From the IMG/VR virus record IMGVR_UViG_3300042379_000363, positions 111,758-175,757 of that record: a stretch of 64,000 nucleotides of DNA. The stretch is one strand, 5' to 3'. This DNA is from a virus. Below, one piece after another: positions 38,663 through 46,026 of this stretch. The notes below the pieces were generated by a model that searched no databases, was not told where the DNA came from, and worked only from the letters and a program-made list of their open reading frames with translations. The translations under genes and the position numbers were made by a program. Each line of letters starts with the position of its first letter. Positions within the stretch are counted from its first letter, which is position 1.

Positions 38663-38947
38663 TTAAAACATTTCAGCTACCGCGTTAATTTCTTGGGTTT
38701 CATTCGTGATTTTGTCTCTACGAATATCCATATCATTTAATTCTTCCTCCAATGATTCATACATATCAGGATTTGTTGATGCCATATCCGAAGCATTTAA
38801 TTCAACATAGTTAATAGCTTCGTCCTGTGACATACCTTCCAATTCAGGATAATCTGCAAGGGTTAATTCTACCGGTTCTCTGGTGATTGATGTTTCATAA
38901 TATTCTGTAGCGAATACTGCAATTGTTTTTGGTGTTTGTTCTGACAT
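38663..38947 (-). CDS. Hypothetical acidic protein
   Basis: A 94-residue acidic protein (MSEQTPKTIAVFATEYYETS) of two helices (ELTLADYPELEGMSQDEAIN and following). It lies 4 nt after the gene at 38952. Function is unknown. Confidence 0.55.
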   Translation of the reverse strand: MSEQTPKTIAVFATEYYETSITREPVELTLADYPELEGMSQDEAINYVELNASDMASTNPDMYESLEEELNDMDIRRDKITNETQEINAVAEMF

Positions 38948-38951
38948 AATG

Positions 38952-39134
38952 TTAAGATTTTTTTATTTTAATTATTTGAATTTCTTTAACATTGGATGTT
39001 AAATTATTCTTACCTTTAATTTTTCTAATTGCTTCCGAATCAGAGTCTGATTCCATAATTAGTGTTGTTGATTGAGATGCTTTACCCCCTCCTTCATAGA
39101 TTAAATAATAATCTACCTGATAATGTTTTGACAT
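38952..39134 (-). CDS. Small hypothetical protein (60 aa)
   Basis: ATG 39134 (MSKHYQVDYYLIYEGGGKAS) is preferred over 39182, which would overlap the terminator of the next gene. The protein is beta-rich with I-M-E-S-D-S-D-S-E-A. Upstream is TATCTTTAG 14 nt before the ATG. Function is unknown. Confidence 0.55.
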   Translation of the reverse strand: MSKHYQVDYYLIYEGGGKASQSTTLIMESDSDSEAIRKIKGKNNLTSNVKEIQIIKIKKS

Positions 39135-39168
39135 AATGTTTAAGTTTTGTCTAAAGATAGAAATAAAA

Positions 39169-39191
39169 AACCCCACTGTCAAGGTGGGGTC
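39169..39191 (-). terminator. Intrinsic terminator
   Basis: Stem ACCCCAC(CTT)/GTGGGGT with T-run, between the genes at 39134 and 39197. Confidence 0.7.
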
Positions 39192-39196
39192 TTAAA

Positions 39197-39658
39197 TTAT
39201 ATTTCTTCTCCGAAAATATCATCCGTCCAATTTTCAGGAACAAGAATGATTATATGTCCTTGTCTAACTTCTATTAATGATTCCGGAACCACACCATCAA
39301 GTCTTTCCAATATCTCAGGGTTTTCTCTAAAGACAACTCTCAACTTACCGTCGGGAGCGGTATCCACAATCTTATGATTGTATCCGTCCATAATTTCCTT
39401 GAATCTATCAAGTCCACCAAAATCTTCAGATTCCTCAGAATCAATATCCAAGTCTCCACCCAAAAATCTTTCAGGGACATTACTCTCACCGCCACTTTTC
39501 AAATATTCAATTTCTTCATCAGTCATACCCTCAAGACCAACCTCGTTATATAAATCCAAAATAATGTCGTAGTAGTCCATATCAAATTGTTCATTGATAA
39601 TTCTCATCACAATGTTTTTTAAATCTGATTCCGTTAATTTTATAATTTTCTTTTTCAT
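39197..39658 (-). CDS. Leader-bearing acidic protein
   Basis: A 153-residue protein with a compound leader (MKKKIIKLTESDLKNIVMRI, then I-N-E-Q), with L-T-E at residue 10 and I-N-E at 23. The rest is acidic with a run near the middle (DIDSEESEDFGG) and a beta-rich C-terminal domain. Function is unknown. Confidence 0.65.
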   Translation of the reverse strand: MKKKIIKLTESDLKNIVMRIINEQFDMDYYDIILDLYNEVGLEGMTDEEIEYLKSGGESNVPERFLGGDLDIDSEESEDFGGLDRFKEIMDGYNHKIVDTAPDGKLRVVFRENPEILERLDGVVPESLIEVRQGHIIILVPENWTDDIFGEEI

Positions 39659-39663
39659 AATTA

Positions 39664-40155
39664 TTAATATGTTGCCGAAGTCTTACCTGATTTGATACAG
39701 TAACTAATAAAAAAATCATCACAAGGGTTAGGTTTACCATTAGGTGACGGCATACAATTTATGGTTTTAGGACATTTATTTTCACCAATTTTACCCTTAA
39801 CTAAATCAACTTTTTTCTTAATTAAATCAGATGGTGGGGTTTTTTTAATACCACCATTTTTACATTTTGAACAATCCGATTTAGCGTTTGGGAACCATTT
39901 ATCAAGTTTTTGGTTTGCCTTTTCATTTTTATATAATGAAATCCAATCAGGTATTTCTTTACCTATTTGTTTTTTTGTTTTATCACTTTTAGTTTGCCAA
40001 ATACATTCCGGACCCATTCTATATATGTATGGGTCTGTATTGGATTCAGGGTTTGTATATTCTTTATGACAATTATTTTTTGTCGAATCCTCCTTTAATA
40101 TTCTTTTTATTAAATTTGTTAACTCTCCTTCAGTTAATCTTACAATTTTTTTCAT
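39664..40155 (-). CDS. Leader-bearing Cys-rich protein
   Basis: ATG 40155 (MKKIVRLTEGELTNLIKRIL, then K-E-D) gives 163 residues; it is preferred over 40227. Compound leader with L-T-E at residue 9 and L-K-E at 22. The rest contains about nine Cys (W-x-T, C-S-K-C-K-N-G, N-K-C, N-C-M-P, N-P-C, S-Y-C), suggesting disulphides or metal binding. A TATATTTAT motif is 15 nt upstream. Function is unknown. Confidence 0.65.
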   Translation of the reverse strand: MKKIVRLTEGELTNLIKRILKEDSTKNNCHKEYTNPESNTDPYIYRMGPECIWQTKSDKTKKQIGKEIPDWISLYKNEKANQKLDKWFPNAKSDCSKCKNGGIKKTPPSDLIKKKVDLVKGKIGENKCPKTINCMPSPNGKPNPCDDFFISYCIKSGKTSATY

Positions 40156-40170
40156 ATAATTTGTTTTAAT

Positions 40171-40179
40171 ATAAATATA
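40171..40179 (-). promoter_or_regulatory. ATATTTAT motif
   Basis: Sense-strand ATATATTTAT lies 15 nt before ATG 40155; it falls inside the end of the next gene. Confidence 0.4.
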
Positions 40180-40183
40180 TCGG

Positions 40184-40504
40184 TTACGCACATTGTTTAT
40201 CATAAAATTCTTGAAGGTAATCAGCAAAATTATCAGTCATAAAATAATAAAAATCATCTTTATCTTTTGGACTAACTTTTAGACCGCTATCATATTCAAA
40301 ATCATCTAAAAAATCCACAACCATCATATCACACATCTCACCAATAAAATCCCCTAATGTACTATAATCACAAGGATTAACGGATTCTAATATGGAAAAA
40401 TCCAAATGGTCTTTAAGAATATTATAATTAATTCGTCTACGAAGACTAATGGGTAAATCCTCCATCAATAAATTATTCTGTCTCTCAGTAATTATTATTT
40501 TCAT
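40184..40504 (-). CDS. Leader-bearing hypothetical protein
   Basis: A 106-residue protein (MKIIITERQNNLLMEDLPIS) that is acidic and helical with D-F-L-D-D-F-E-Y-D-S-G and a final Q-C-A. Start overlaps the upstream stop by 20 nt, typical for this operon. Function is unknown. Confidence 0.65.
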   Translation of the reverse strand: MKIIITERQNNLLMEDLPISLRRRINYNILKDHLDFSILESVNPCDYSTLGDFIGEMCDMMVVDFLDDFEYDSGLKVSPKDKDDFYYFMTDNFADYLQEFYDKQCA

Positions 40505-40823
40505 TTAGATATATTTTGTTTATATGAATTTTAGCATTAGGAATCCATTGCTCAATAGTATATTCAATCATTGGTAAAATTATTTCAAAATCTTCTCTAT
40601 CTGTGTTTAAATAAAGATTGACATTAACACTAATACCATCAGTTGTTTTTATTTCATCAACAACAATCTTTTCAACAGAACCAACCTCATTTATCTCATC
40701 CATTTCACCCAAACCCCACTCTTCATCAGCCTCTTGACGTAAGTTATTTAACTCATCATCAATAATTTCTTGTACTAAATTTTTTACTTGCCCAACTTTA
40801 CTTTCTGTAATTATTATTTTCAT
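40485..40823 (-). CDS. Leader-bearing hypothetical protein
   Basis: A 112-residue protein (MKIIITESKVGQVKNLVQEI) with a helical acidic first half and a beta-rich second half (SVNVNLYLNTDREDFEIILP) that ends with an Asn-rich tail. It overlaps the next gene by 4 nt. Function is unknown. Confidence 0.65.
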   Translation of the reverse strand: MKIIITESKVGQVKNLVQEIIDDELNNLRQEADEEWGLGEMDEINEVGSVEKIVVDEIKTTDGISVNVNLYLNTDREDFEIILPMIEYTIEQWIPNAKIHINKIYLNENNNY

Positions 40824-41185
40824 TCTTCAGCAAATTCATCGATTATTTTTCTTAAACTAATACCCGTCATATCAAGATTAAGCATTTGTAAAAAATCATA
40901 GTAATCTATTTCGTATCCAGTACTTGTATCAACAATAAACCATAGTTTACCTTTTTGATTTTGAGCCAAATAATTATGTCCTTTAAAATTTGAAAATATA
41001 TACATCGGACCATAATGGTTTTGATACTGAACAAAAATAGATTTATTATCACCAAATACATTATGTTTTTCCGAACCGGTTAAATTCTCCCAACTTGTAA
41101 TCATCTCAATACGGTGGGATAAATCATACCCAACCATTTTGGTAACCATACTTTTAAATTTACTTTCTGTTATAATAATTCTCAT
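40820..41185 (-). CDS. Leader-bearing hypothetical protein
   Basis: The ATG at 41185 (MRIIITESKFKSMVTKMVGY) gives 121 residues. The central part (GDNKSIFVQYQNHYGPMYIF) and the KLWFIVDTSTGYEIDYYDF segment are beta-rich. The upstream stretch reads as a hairpin, then GATATTTAT, then ATG. Function is unknown. Confidence 0.65.
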   Translation of the reverse strand: MRIIITESKFKSMVTKMVGYDLSHRIEMITSWENLTGSEKHNVFGDNKSIFVQYQNHYGPMYIFSNFKGHNYLAQNQKGKLWFIVDTSTGYEIDYYDFLQMLNLDMTGISLRKIIDEFAEE

Positions 41186-41190
41186 ATCAA

Positions 41191-41199
41191 ATAAATATC
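41191..41199 (-). promoter_or_regulatory. GATATTTAT start-proximal motif
   Basis: Sense-strand GATATTTAT ends 5 nt before ATG 41185 and follows a CCCCTTTTAAAGTTAAGGG hairpin. Confidence 0.5.
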
Positions 41200-41219
41200 C
41201 CTTAACTTTAAAAGGGGTG

Positions 41220-41525
41220 TTAACATTTCTCTCTACCGTTAAAATAAAACTCGGTACATTCAACATAGAACATATCAGTTAACGTGGTTTGAAATTCCTT
41301 ATAATCAAAATTCTCTTCCTCATAATAATAAGGGTGAAGGCAATCCATAAACACGGAGAAGAAATAATATTCAAAATTTTCAAATTCATCTTTATCACAG
41401 ATACGGTCCCGGGTGAAGTCCATTGTAGCCTTCAACTCCTGTTTAACCAAATCATAGTTACGTCTTAACCAAAGTTTGGAATTAAACATTCTACCATACT
41501 GTTCTTCTGTTATAATAATTTTCAT
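41220..41525 (-). CDS. Leader-bearing hypothetical protein
   Basis: A 101-residue protein (MKIIITEEQYGRMFNSKLWL) with three acidic/aromatic clusters (FENFEYYFFSVF, YYYEEENFDYKEF) and a final G-R-E-K-C. It overlaps the holin-like gene by 4 nt. Function is unknown. Confidence 0.65.
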   Translation of the reverse strand: MKIIITEEQYGRMFNSKLWLRRNYDLVKQELKATMDFTRDRICDKDEFENFEYYFFSVFMDCLHPYYYEEENFDYKEFQTTLTDMFYVECTEFYFNGREKC

Positions 41526-41854
41526 TCTTTATCTTTCTTATTTTGGTCACCATTGGTTTCAACTCCTTCTTTAGTTCCAAAGTAATACGAGAATATCATT
41601 AACACCAATGTTTTAATCAAATCAAATAATTGCCCATTCTGCTCATCACTCAATAGTTTAACCTGCCAAGCAATTACCTTATCAACAATAAATAACGCAA
41701 CCAATGAGGTGAATATTAATAAAATAAACCGAACCAATATTTCCTGAGTGTTATCAGCAAACATTTTATTAACATAATAAACTGACCCACCTATAACAGC
41801 TAATCCCAATAGGATTCCTGCTACCATTACATAAACTCCACCTGCTGAAAACAT
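41522..41854 (-). CDS. Putative holin-like membrane protein
   Basis: The ATG at 41854 (MFSAGGVYVMVAGILLGLAV) gives 110 residues with three hydrophobic segments (about 5-25, 38-58, 80-95) and a hydrophilic tail. The end of the third segment reads L-M-I-F-S-Y-Y-F-G-T-K-E-G, a pattern common to phage holins of the same topology. It is expressed from a GATATTTAT motif. No endolysin is adjacent; the endolysin is at 9924. Confidence 0.55.
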   Translation of the reverse strand: MFSAGGVYVMVAGILLGLAVIGGSVYYVNKMFADNTQEILVRFILLIFTSLVALFIVDKVIAWQVKLLSDEQNGQLFDLIKTLVLMIFSYYFGTKEGVETNGDQNKKDKE

Positions 41855-41869
41855 AATATATCTTTTATA

Positions 41870-41878
41870 ATAAATATC
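41870..41878 (-). promoter_or_regulatory. GATATTTAT motif
   Basis: Sense-strand GATATTTAT lies 15 nt before ATG 41854. Confidence 0.5.
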
Positions 41879-41897
41879 CCCCAACTCCAAAATAAAA

Positions 41898-41939
41898 GGG
41901 GCGGGGGGATTTGAAATCGACCGGAGGGAGTTCGGGTGG
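41898..41939 (-). repeat. 42-bp direct repeat, copy A
   Basis: A 42-nt C-rich element on the sense strand of the gene ending at 41942, starting 2 nt after its stop. It is 40/42 identical to the copy at 44051. The end resembles tRNA 3' ends (TTCAAATCC then a C-rich run). Confidence 0.7.
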
Positions 41940-41941
41940 GG

Positions 41942-42391
41942 TTACACCTTACCAAACAACTCAAAGAACTTGTCCTTAGTGGTCTTCTCGGGGGGAAAGA
42001 TAAATGACTGAACGTGAAAGGATATAAAATCCATCTCACTACCGTATGTCATTTTAAAATAATCATCAATTTCCTTACTATATTCGTGTTTACCTTTTTT
42101 CATTCCATTATGATTATCAAAATATAAATCAACACCAACCAAATACTTGTATACCGGTTCAAAGTTCATAGGGTTATAAACAGTTTGTTCTCTATACCCA
42201 ACCGAAACAATATTCAAAATCTCGGGACACATCTTCTTAACAACATCCTTTAATTTTTCGGGGACATCAATTTCCTTGTTATCCGGGAACTCATTAAAGG
42301 TGGGTTGAGGTGTTGCAATCCGAGATGGAACACCACCATAAGGTCCATCATAAAAGTTGGCAAGGTTTATTATATTATCTTCGTTTTCCAT
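41942..42391 (-). CDS. Hypothetical protein
   Basis: A 149-residue protein (MENEDNIINLANFYDGPYGG) with P-S-R-I-A-T-P-Q-P near the start and a beta-rich centre (NIVSVGYREQTVYNPMNFEP). It lies 7 nt after the lipoprotein gene and ends at repeat copy A. Function is unknown. Confidence 0.55.
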   Translation of the reverse strand: MENEDNIINLANFYDGPYGGVPSRIATPQPTFNEFPDNKEIDVPEKLKDVVKKMCPEILNIVSVGYREQTVYNPMNFEPVYKYLVGVDLYFDNHNGMKKGKHEYSKEIDDYFKMTYGSEMDFISFHVQSFIFPPEKTTKDKFFELFGKV

Positions 42392-42398
42392 AATATCT

Positions 42399-42824
42399 CT
42401 ATATTTGAATTGGTAATAATTTCTCAGGTAAATATTGTTCCGGACAAATAATGGTAACGGACTTTACGTTGTAATCGTATTCCAATAAGTAATCAACTGA
42501 TTTATTTTCATCGTCCACATAATTCAAAACAATATATGGGGTGGTGACCTTATTATCAATTTTGATTCTTGCTTTAGTAAAATCAAATTGCATAAAACGA
42601 TATTCACCATTAACCTCACCCATAACTTTTATAACAGTTTGGGTTTCACTATCCGAACTAACCGAACCGGCAATCAAAAAGAACGAACCCGAAGTATGAG
42701 TTTCCGTAACATCACGATTCACCAATTGTCTTAAATAAATTTTATCTGTGTGATATGTTTTATAAACAGGCATATTACACCCAATCATCAACAACAGAGC
42801 AAATAATAACAATAACTTTTTCAT
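42399..42824 (-). CDS. Lipoprotein
   Basis: ATG 42824 (MKKLLLLFALLLMIGCNMPV) gives 141 residues with a signal peptide and lipobox L-M-I-G-C. The mature part is beta-rich (SGSFFLIAGSVSSDSE, VIKVMGEVNGEYRFMQFDF). A terminator lies between it and the nuclease-like gene upstream. It may act at the membrane in superinfection exclusion. Confidence 0.65.
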   Translation of the reverse strand: MKKLLLLFALLLMIGCNMPVYKTYHTDKIYLRQLVNRDVTETHTSGSFFLIAGSVSSDSETQTVIKVMGEVNGEYRFMQFDFTKARIKIDNKVTTPYIVLNYVDDENKSVDYLLEYDYNVKSVTIICPEQYLPEKLLPIQI

Positions 42825-42868
42825 AATAACTTTTTTTCTTAAGTATAAACAATTAATTTCAAATAAAA

Positions 42869-42896
42869 AACCCCCAACCAATAAAAGCGGGGGGTT
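42869..42896 (-). terminator. Intrinsic terminator
   Basis: Stem AACCCCC/GGGGGTT with 14-nt loop, downstream of the gene at 42905. Confidence 0.65.
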
Positions 42897-42904
42897 CAAT
42901 ATAT

Positions 42905-43981
42905 CTAATTCTCCAAAACCTGATAGTGTTTCAAATTAGGATACCTCAAATCAAAATATACGGATAGATAATTCATAACATCCTTATAAGTTAAATTAAA
43001 CTTTTCAGATATATCCTCAAGTACACTATCATATACAATGTAAGACCGGTTCTGATAATAAAATAAAACCTCACCCATGTCATTCTCCCAATAAGATTCC
43101 CCTCTACTATATGAACTTTTCTTAATGTTACGGAATTTCTTGTAGATATACGGAATAATGTCAATCTCATTGTCAATTACATAATCCTCAAAACCACGTT
43201 CACTAAAGAATAACTTAACCTCATCATTTATGATGTAATCATATTGTTCCTTTGTCAACTTTGAACTATTTCTACGAACTTTACTACTTTGAATCTTACA
43301 TACCTTGTTCAATCCCTCAAAACCTCCCGGTAACTCCCACTTCTTTAAACTATCTTCAATATCAGAACCCTTCTTAACGTGAAACGATAAATGGGGGTTC
43401 TTTGTATCATTGTTAGATTCCTTAGTTCCGTGTTGGTGGTGCATCTTAAACTCCTTTAAATCCTCCTTCGGAATTGAAAGAAGTTTATAATTAAACGAAT
43501 CCTCACAGTCAACCAATAAAACAATCAAGTTGTGATAATTCTGATATGTCCTAATGTTCCCAATTGTGTAGGAACCCTTATCATTCAAATAAGATGTCTT
43601 AATCTCATAGAAGGTTGAAACAATTTCAAAGAATCTTTGAATAATGTCATTTCTCATCTTTATCATAGATTTAGAATCCTTAACCTTAGTCTCCCCAATG
43701 ATATAATCCAATTTCTTTAAAATCTTACTCAATAACTTATTCCCCTTGAATGATTCTACACCCAACGCAAAGTCCCCACAGTTCCAAGTAGCCGGAATCG
43801 TAAGAACGTCTTTACCCAAATATTCGATAATCAACTTCTGAAGAGTATTCCCCCTCTTTGATGGGTCATACTTAATATAACATTTCATCAATAGGTCAAT
43901 AATATTCCCCTCTAACTTAATGTCGTCATTCGATGTCTTAAATTTATTTGTTGCCTCAGCCAATAATTCCTGATTTATCAT
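42905..43981 (-). CDS. Putative restriction-like PD-(D/E)xK endonuclease
   Basis: A 358-residue protein. The pattern W-N-C-G-D-F-A-L near residue 70 followed by F-Y-E-I-K-T-S-Y near 125 gives the D...E-x-K core of type II restriction-like nucleases. The preceding G-N-T-L-Q-K-L-I-I-E-Y-L is the kind of helix that precedes the first catalytic Asp. No methyltransferase is adjacent, so host-DNA degradation or defence against other phages is more likely than a classical restriction system. TATCTTTG is 21 nt before the ATG. Confidence 0.6.
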   Translation of the reverse strand: MINQELLAEATNKFKTSNDDIKLEGNIIDLLMKCYIKYDPSKRGNTLQKLIIEYLGKDVLTIPATWNCGDFALGVESFKGNKLLSKILKKLDYIIGETKVKDSKSMIKMRNDIIQRFFEIVSTFYEIKTSYLNDKGSYTIGNIRTYQNYHNLIVLLVDCEDSFNYKLLSIPKEDLKEFKMHHQHGTKESNNDTKNPHLSFHVKKGSDIEDSLKKWELPGGFEGLNKVCKIQSSKVRRNSSKLTKEQYDYIINDEVKLFFSERGFEDYVIDNEIDIIPYIYKKFRNIKKSSYSRGESYWENDMGEVLFYYQNRSYIVYDSVLEDISEKFNLTYKDVMNYLSVYFDLRYPNLKHYQVLEN

Positions 43982-44001
43982 AGTAGTTTATTTTAATACC
44001 A

Positions 44002-44009
44002 CAAAGATA
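44002..44009 (-). promoter_or_regulatory. TATCTTTG promoter element
   Basis: Sense-strand TATCTTTG lies 20 nt before ATG 43981. Confidence 0.6.
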
Positions 44010-44050
44010 ATATAAAAAGTTTATATTAACAAATATTTTTTCAAAAAAAG

Positions 44051-44092
44051 GGGGCGGGGGGATTTGAATACGACCGGAGGGAGTTCGGGTGG
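44051..44092 (-). repeat. 42-bp direct repeat, copy B
   Basis: Same element as at 41898 (40/42 identical), again just after the stop of a minus-strand gene (11 nt after 44104) and followed by a T-run. Confidence 0.7.
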
Positions 44093-44103
44093 TCAGAGGT
44101 CCG

Positions 44104-44511
44104 TCATTCCCGACCCCAACCGTAGTGAACAACTTCCCCATTAACATATTCCTTCCAAGTCTTTTTCCAAGGACCCGAGAACAATACCGTCATACATCCA
44201 TCACTATTAGATATCCGATGATACGAATCCCGGGGGAAGTAAACCAAGACCTTCTCACGTCTAACAATATGATATTCCCCACCAACCTCGTCATCCAAGA
44301 TGTGCTCATCATATCCCCCAAACAGTTTTACAGACCACGCGTTAAAAGCGTGGGTATGAAACCTATCCTGACTACCAAGAGATTTATGAAAATAAAAGAA
44401 GATGATTGAGAATAGCCACTTACATTCAAAGACCACGAATTGACTAACGATTTGTTCTCCGAACTCAAACCTATTGTATTTGAGAAACGAAATTGATTTT
44501 GTTTTTACCAT
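44104..44511 (-). CDS. Cupin-like protein
   Basis: A 135-residue protein with F-H-T-H-A-F-N-A-W near residue 51, then G-G-E-Y-H-I-V-R-R and Y-F-P-R-D-S-Y-H-R-I-S, which reads as the two metal-binding cupin motifs (H-x-H ... H). It may bind iron or another metal; substrate is unknown. Its C-terminus is rich in W (FSGPWKKTWKEY). No promoter element is close. Confidence 0.6.
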   Translation of the reverse strand: MVKTKSISFLKYNRFEFGEQIVSQFVVFECKWLFSIIFFYFHKSLGSQDRFHTHAFNAWSVKLFGGYDEHILDDEVGGEYHIVRREKVLVYFPRDSYHRISNSDGCMTVLFSGPWKKTWKEYVNGEVVHYGWGRE

Positions 44512-44572
44512 AATTGTTATATACCTTATGGAATTAAAGAATAATCAATTATATCCCCAATGTCAAATAAAA

Positions 44573-44598
44573 AACCCCCAACTACATAAGCGGGGGTA
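44573..44598 (-). terminator. Intrinsic terminator
   Basis: Stem ACCCCCG/(C)GGGGT with 11-nt loop and T-run, downstream of the gene at 44607. Confidence 0.65.
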
Positions 44599-44606
44599 TA
44601 TCAATA

Positions 44607-45362
44607 TTATTTATTTAAGTATTGTTCAAACTCTCTCTGTATATCTTCTCGTTTATCAGATAGGTAATCCTTTTTAGATAACCAATCAAATACCGAACTA
44701 TAATGTATATGTTCAACTTCACCAAAATATTTCTTTGGAACCATAAGAGGTCTAACCATACCATCGACAACCTTAATCCCAATCTTAGTGGTATAACCCA
44801 AATCCTCCTTTGGAAGATATCCATAATCAACTCCGGTACAATTAACACATCTCTCACATTGAAAGTCACACTGTTCCCCATAGTCAACCTCATCCCCACA
44901 ATAGAAATTCTTTTTCGGTTTCTCGTGTATATCGTAAATGTGATATCTCACTTCCCACTTGTCCTCATATACATCAAGGAGTTTATTGGTTTTACCAATC
45001 TCAACTTCCTCACAGGTAGGATTCAAAACAAACCATCGGAAAAATAAATCCCCAATCTGTTGAATACCATTCTCAGTTAATTCCAAGTCATTGGTCATAA
45101 CGATTTTCTTCCATTCTCTTCTATTAACCAATCCTTGAGCATCAACCAACTTTGGTGTTGCCTTAATTACCTCAAGTCCATCAGTTATATATTCATCTCT
45201 AACAAATTTCTCATCAGAGGTAATATACACATACTCATTGGAACACTTGGTACATTCATTACTATTGGGTTTCGATAAATTTTCAAACGTCAATTTATTG
45301 GAATCCAAATCCCTCCACAATCTACTCTCCATTGAAGTGGGGATTAAAAATATATTTCTCAT
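44607..45362 (-). CDS. Conserved phage hypothetical protein
   Basis: A 251-residue protein with E-N-G-I-Q-Q-I-G-D-L-F-F-R-W-F-V-L-N-P near residue 96, a segment I recall from many phages of this group, and a Cys-rich stretch near 155-180 (FYCGDEVDYGEQC, C-E-R-C-V-N-C). It starts MRNIFLIPTSMESRLWRDLD and ends E-F-E-Q-Y-L-N-K. It is 3 nt from the next gene. Function is unknown. Confidence 0.6.
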   Translation of the reverse strand: MRNIFLIPTSMESRLWRDLDSNKLTFENLSKPNSNECTKCSNEYVYITSDEKFVRDEYITDGLEVIKATPKLVDAQGLVNRREWKKIVMTNDLELTENGIQQIGDLFFRWFVLNPTCEEVEIGKTNKLLDVYEDKWEVRYHIYDIHEKPKKNFYCGDEVDYGEQCDFQCERCVNCTGVDYGYLPKEDLGYTTKIGIKVVDGMVRPLMVPKKYFGEVEHIHYSSVFDWLSKKDYLSDKREDIQREFEQYLNK

Positions 45363-45365
45363 ATC

Positions 45366-45614
45366 TTATTTATTAAATTGTTTGAATAAATCCGGAAGTA
45401 TCTCATTAACCAAAATCTCAACATCAATTGAATTACCCTTATTGTAACCCCATTTAGATAACTCCTTACCAAAGTCAATCCCCTCATCCATAGTTAAACC
45501 ATTTTGTTCTTGTTCCCATTTAACCCCCAACTTAAATGAAGGAAAACAAAATTCAGTAAAATCCATTGAATCGTATATTCTATCAAACCCCTGCTCAACC
45601 GTTTCTTTTCCCAT
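45366..45614 (-). CDS. Hypothetical protein
   Basis: An 82-residue acidic protein (MGKETVEQGFDRIYDSMDFT) with helix content. TATCTTTG lies 13 nt before the ATG. It marks the right edge of the minus-strand block before the gene-poor region. Confidence 0.55.
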   Translation of the reverse strand: MGKETVEQGFDRIYDSMDFTEFCFPSFKLGVKWEQEQNGLTMDEGIDFGKELSKWGYNKGNSIDVEILVNEILPDLFKQFNK

Positions 45615-45627
45615 ATCTTATTTTTTA

Positions 45628-45635
45628 CAAAGATA
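45628..45635 (-). promoter_or_regulatory. TATCTTTG promoter element
   Basis: Sense-strand TATCTTTG lies 13 nt before ATG 45614. Confidence 0.6.
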
Positions 45636-45817
45636 ATACATTCCATAATTCCCACCAAATTTTTCCAAAAATTTTTTTTCACTATCCGGACACCCCATTA
45701 ATTGGGGGGATTTTTTCCCAAAAATTTTTTTAGAAATTTTAAAACGATTTTCATATAAAGTTTTTTTTACCCTTAGACGTTGCAGAAGGGATTATCCCCC
45801 CTATTTGGACTATTATA

Positions 45818-45838
45818 GGGGGAGGGAGGGGAGGGGGG
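45818..45838 (+). repeat. G-quadruplex motif 1
   Basis: G-tracts of 5, 3, 4 and 6 separated by single A residues, a canonical quadruplex with 1-nt loops on the plus strand. Confidence 0.8.
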
Positions 45839-45856
45839 ATACCCCCACGGTAGTAA

Positions 45857-45891
45857 GGGAGGGGGTATGGGGGGTGTTTACCGGGGAGGGG
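45857..45891 (+). repeat. G-quadruplex motif 2
   Basis: G-tracts of 3, 5, 6, 4 and 4 with loops of 1, 3, 8 and 1 nt, 18 nt after the first motif. Confidence 0.65.
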
Positions 45892-45954
45892 TCAAAAAAA
45901 CCCCCTATGTAATTATAGGGGGGTAGGGAGTGTATTCGATATATCCAAATAAAG

Positions 45955-46010
45955 TTATCAACATGACAGGGTGACAGTTGTTAATAACTTATGATAAGAA
46001 GTTATCAACA
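45955..46010 (+). repeat. TTATCAACA repeats, left cluster
   Basis: TTATCAACA at 45955-45963 and 46002-46010 (8/9 match to the DnaA-box consensus) with TTGTTAATAACTT at 45978-45990 between them. Confidence 0.6.
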
Positions 46011-46026
46011 GGTTATGAACATGACC

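Larger units (their letters stand above)
45636..46026. other. Non-coding, G-rich hairpin region (left part of gene-poor zone)
   Basis: About 390 nt without a credible gene. It holds a CCCCATTAATTGGGG palindrome (45693-45707), two hairpins with the same stem CCCCCTAT/ATAGGGGG (45797-45822 and 45901-45922), two G-quadruplex tracts (45818-45891), and at the right end two TTATCAACA repeats. Base composition (long G runs) is unlike the rest of the window. Confidence 0.7.

Noticed and set aside
41827-42039. Minus-strand frame containing TRTPSGRFQIPPP
   Set aside because: The peptide arises from the 42-bp repeat read in one frame; the same peptide recurs at 43956 for the same reason, and neither frame fits its neighbours.
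44615-44899. 94-codon minus-strand frame within the gene at 44607
   Set aside because: Out-of-frame shadow of the larger gene with typical phage motifs.
45494-45682. 62-codon minus-strand frame
   Set aside because: It overlaps the gene at 45366 and runs through the TATCTTTG promoter at 45628.
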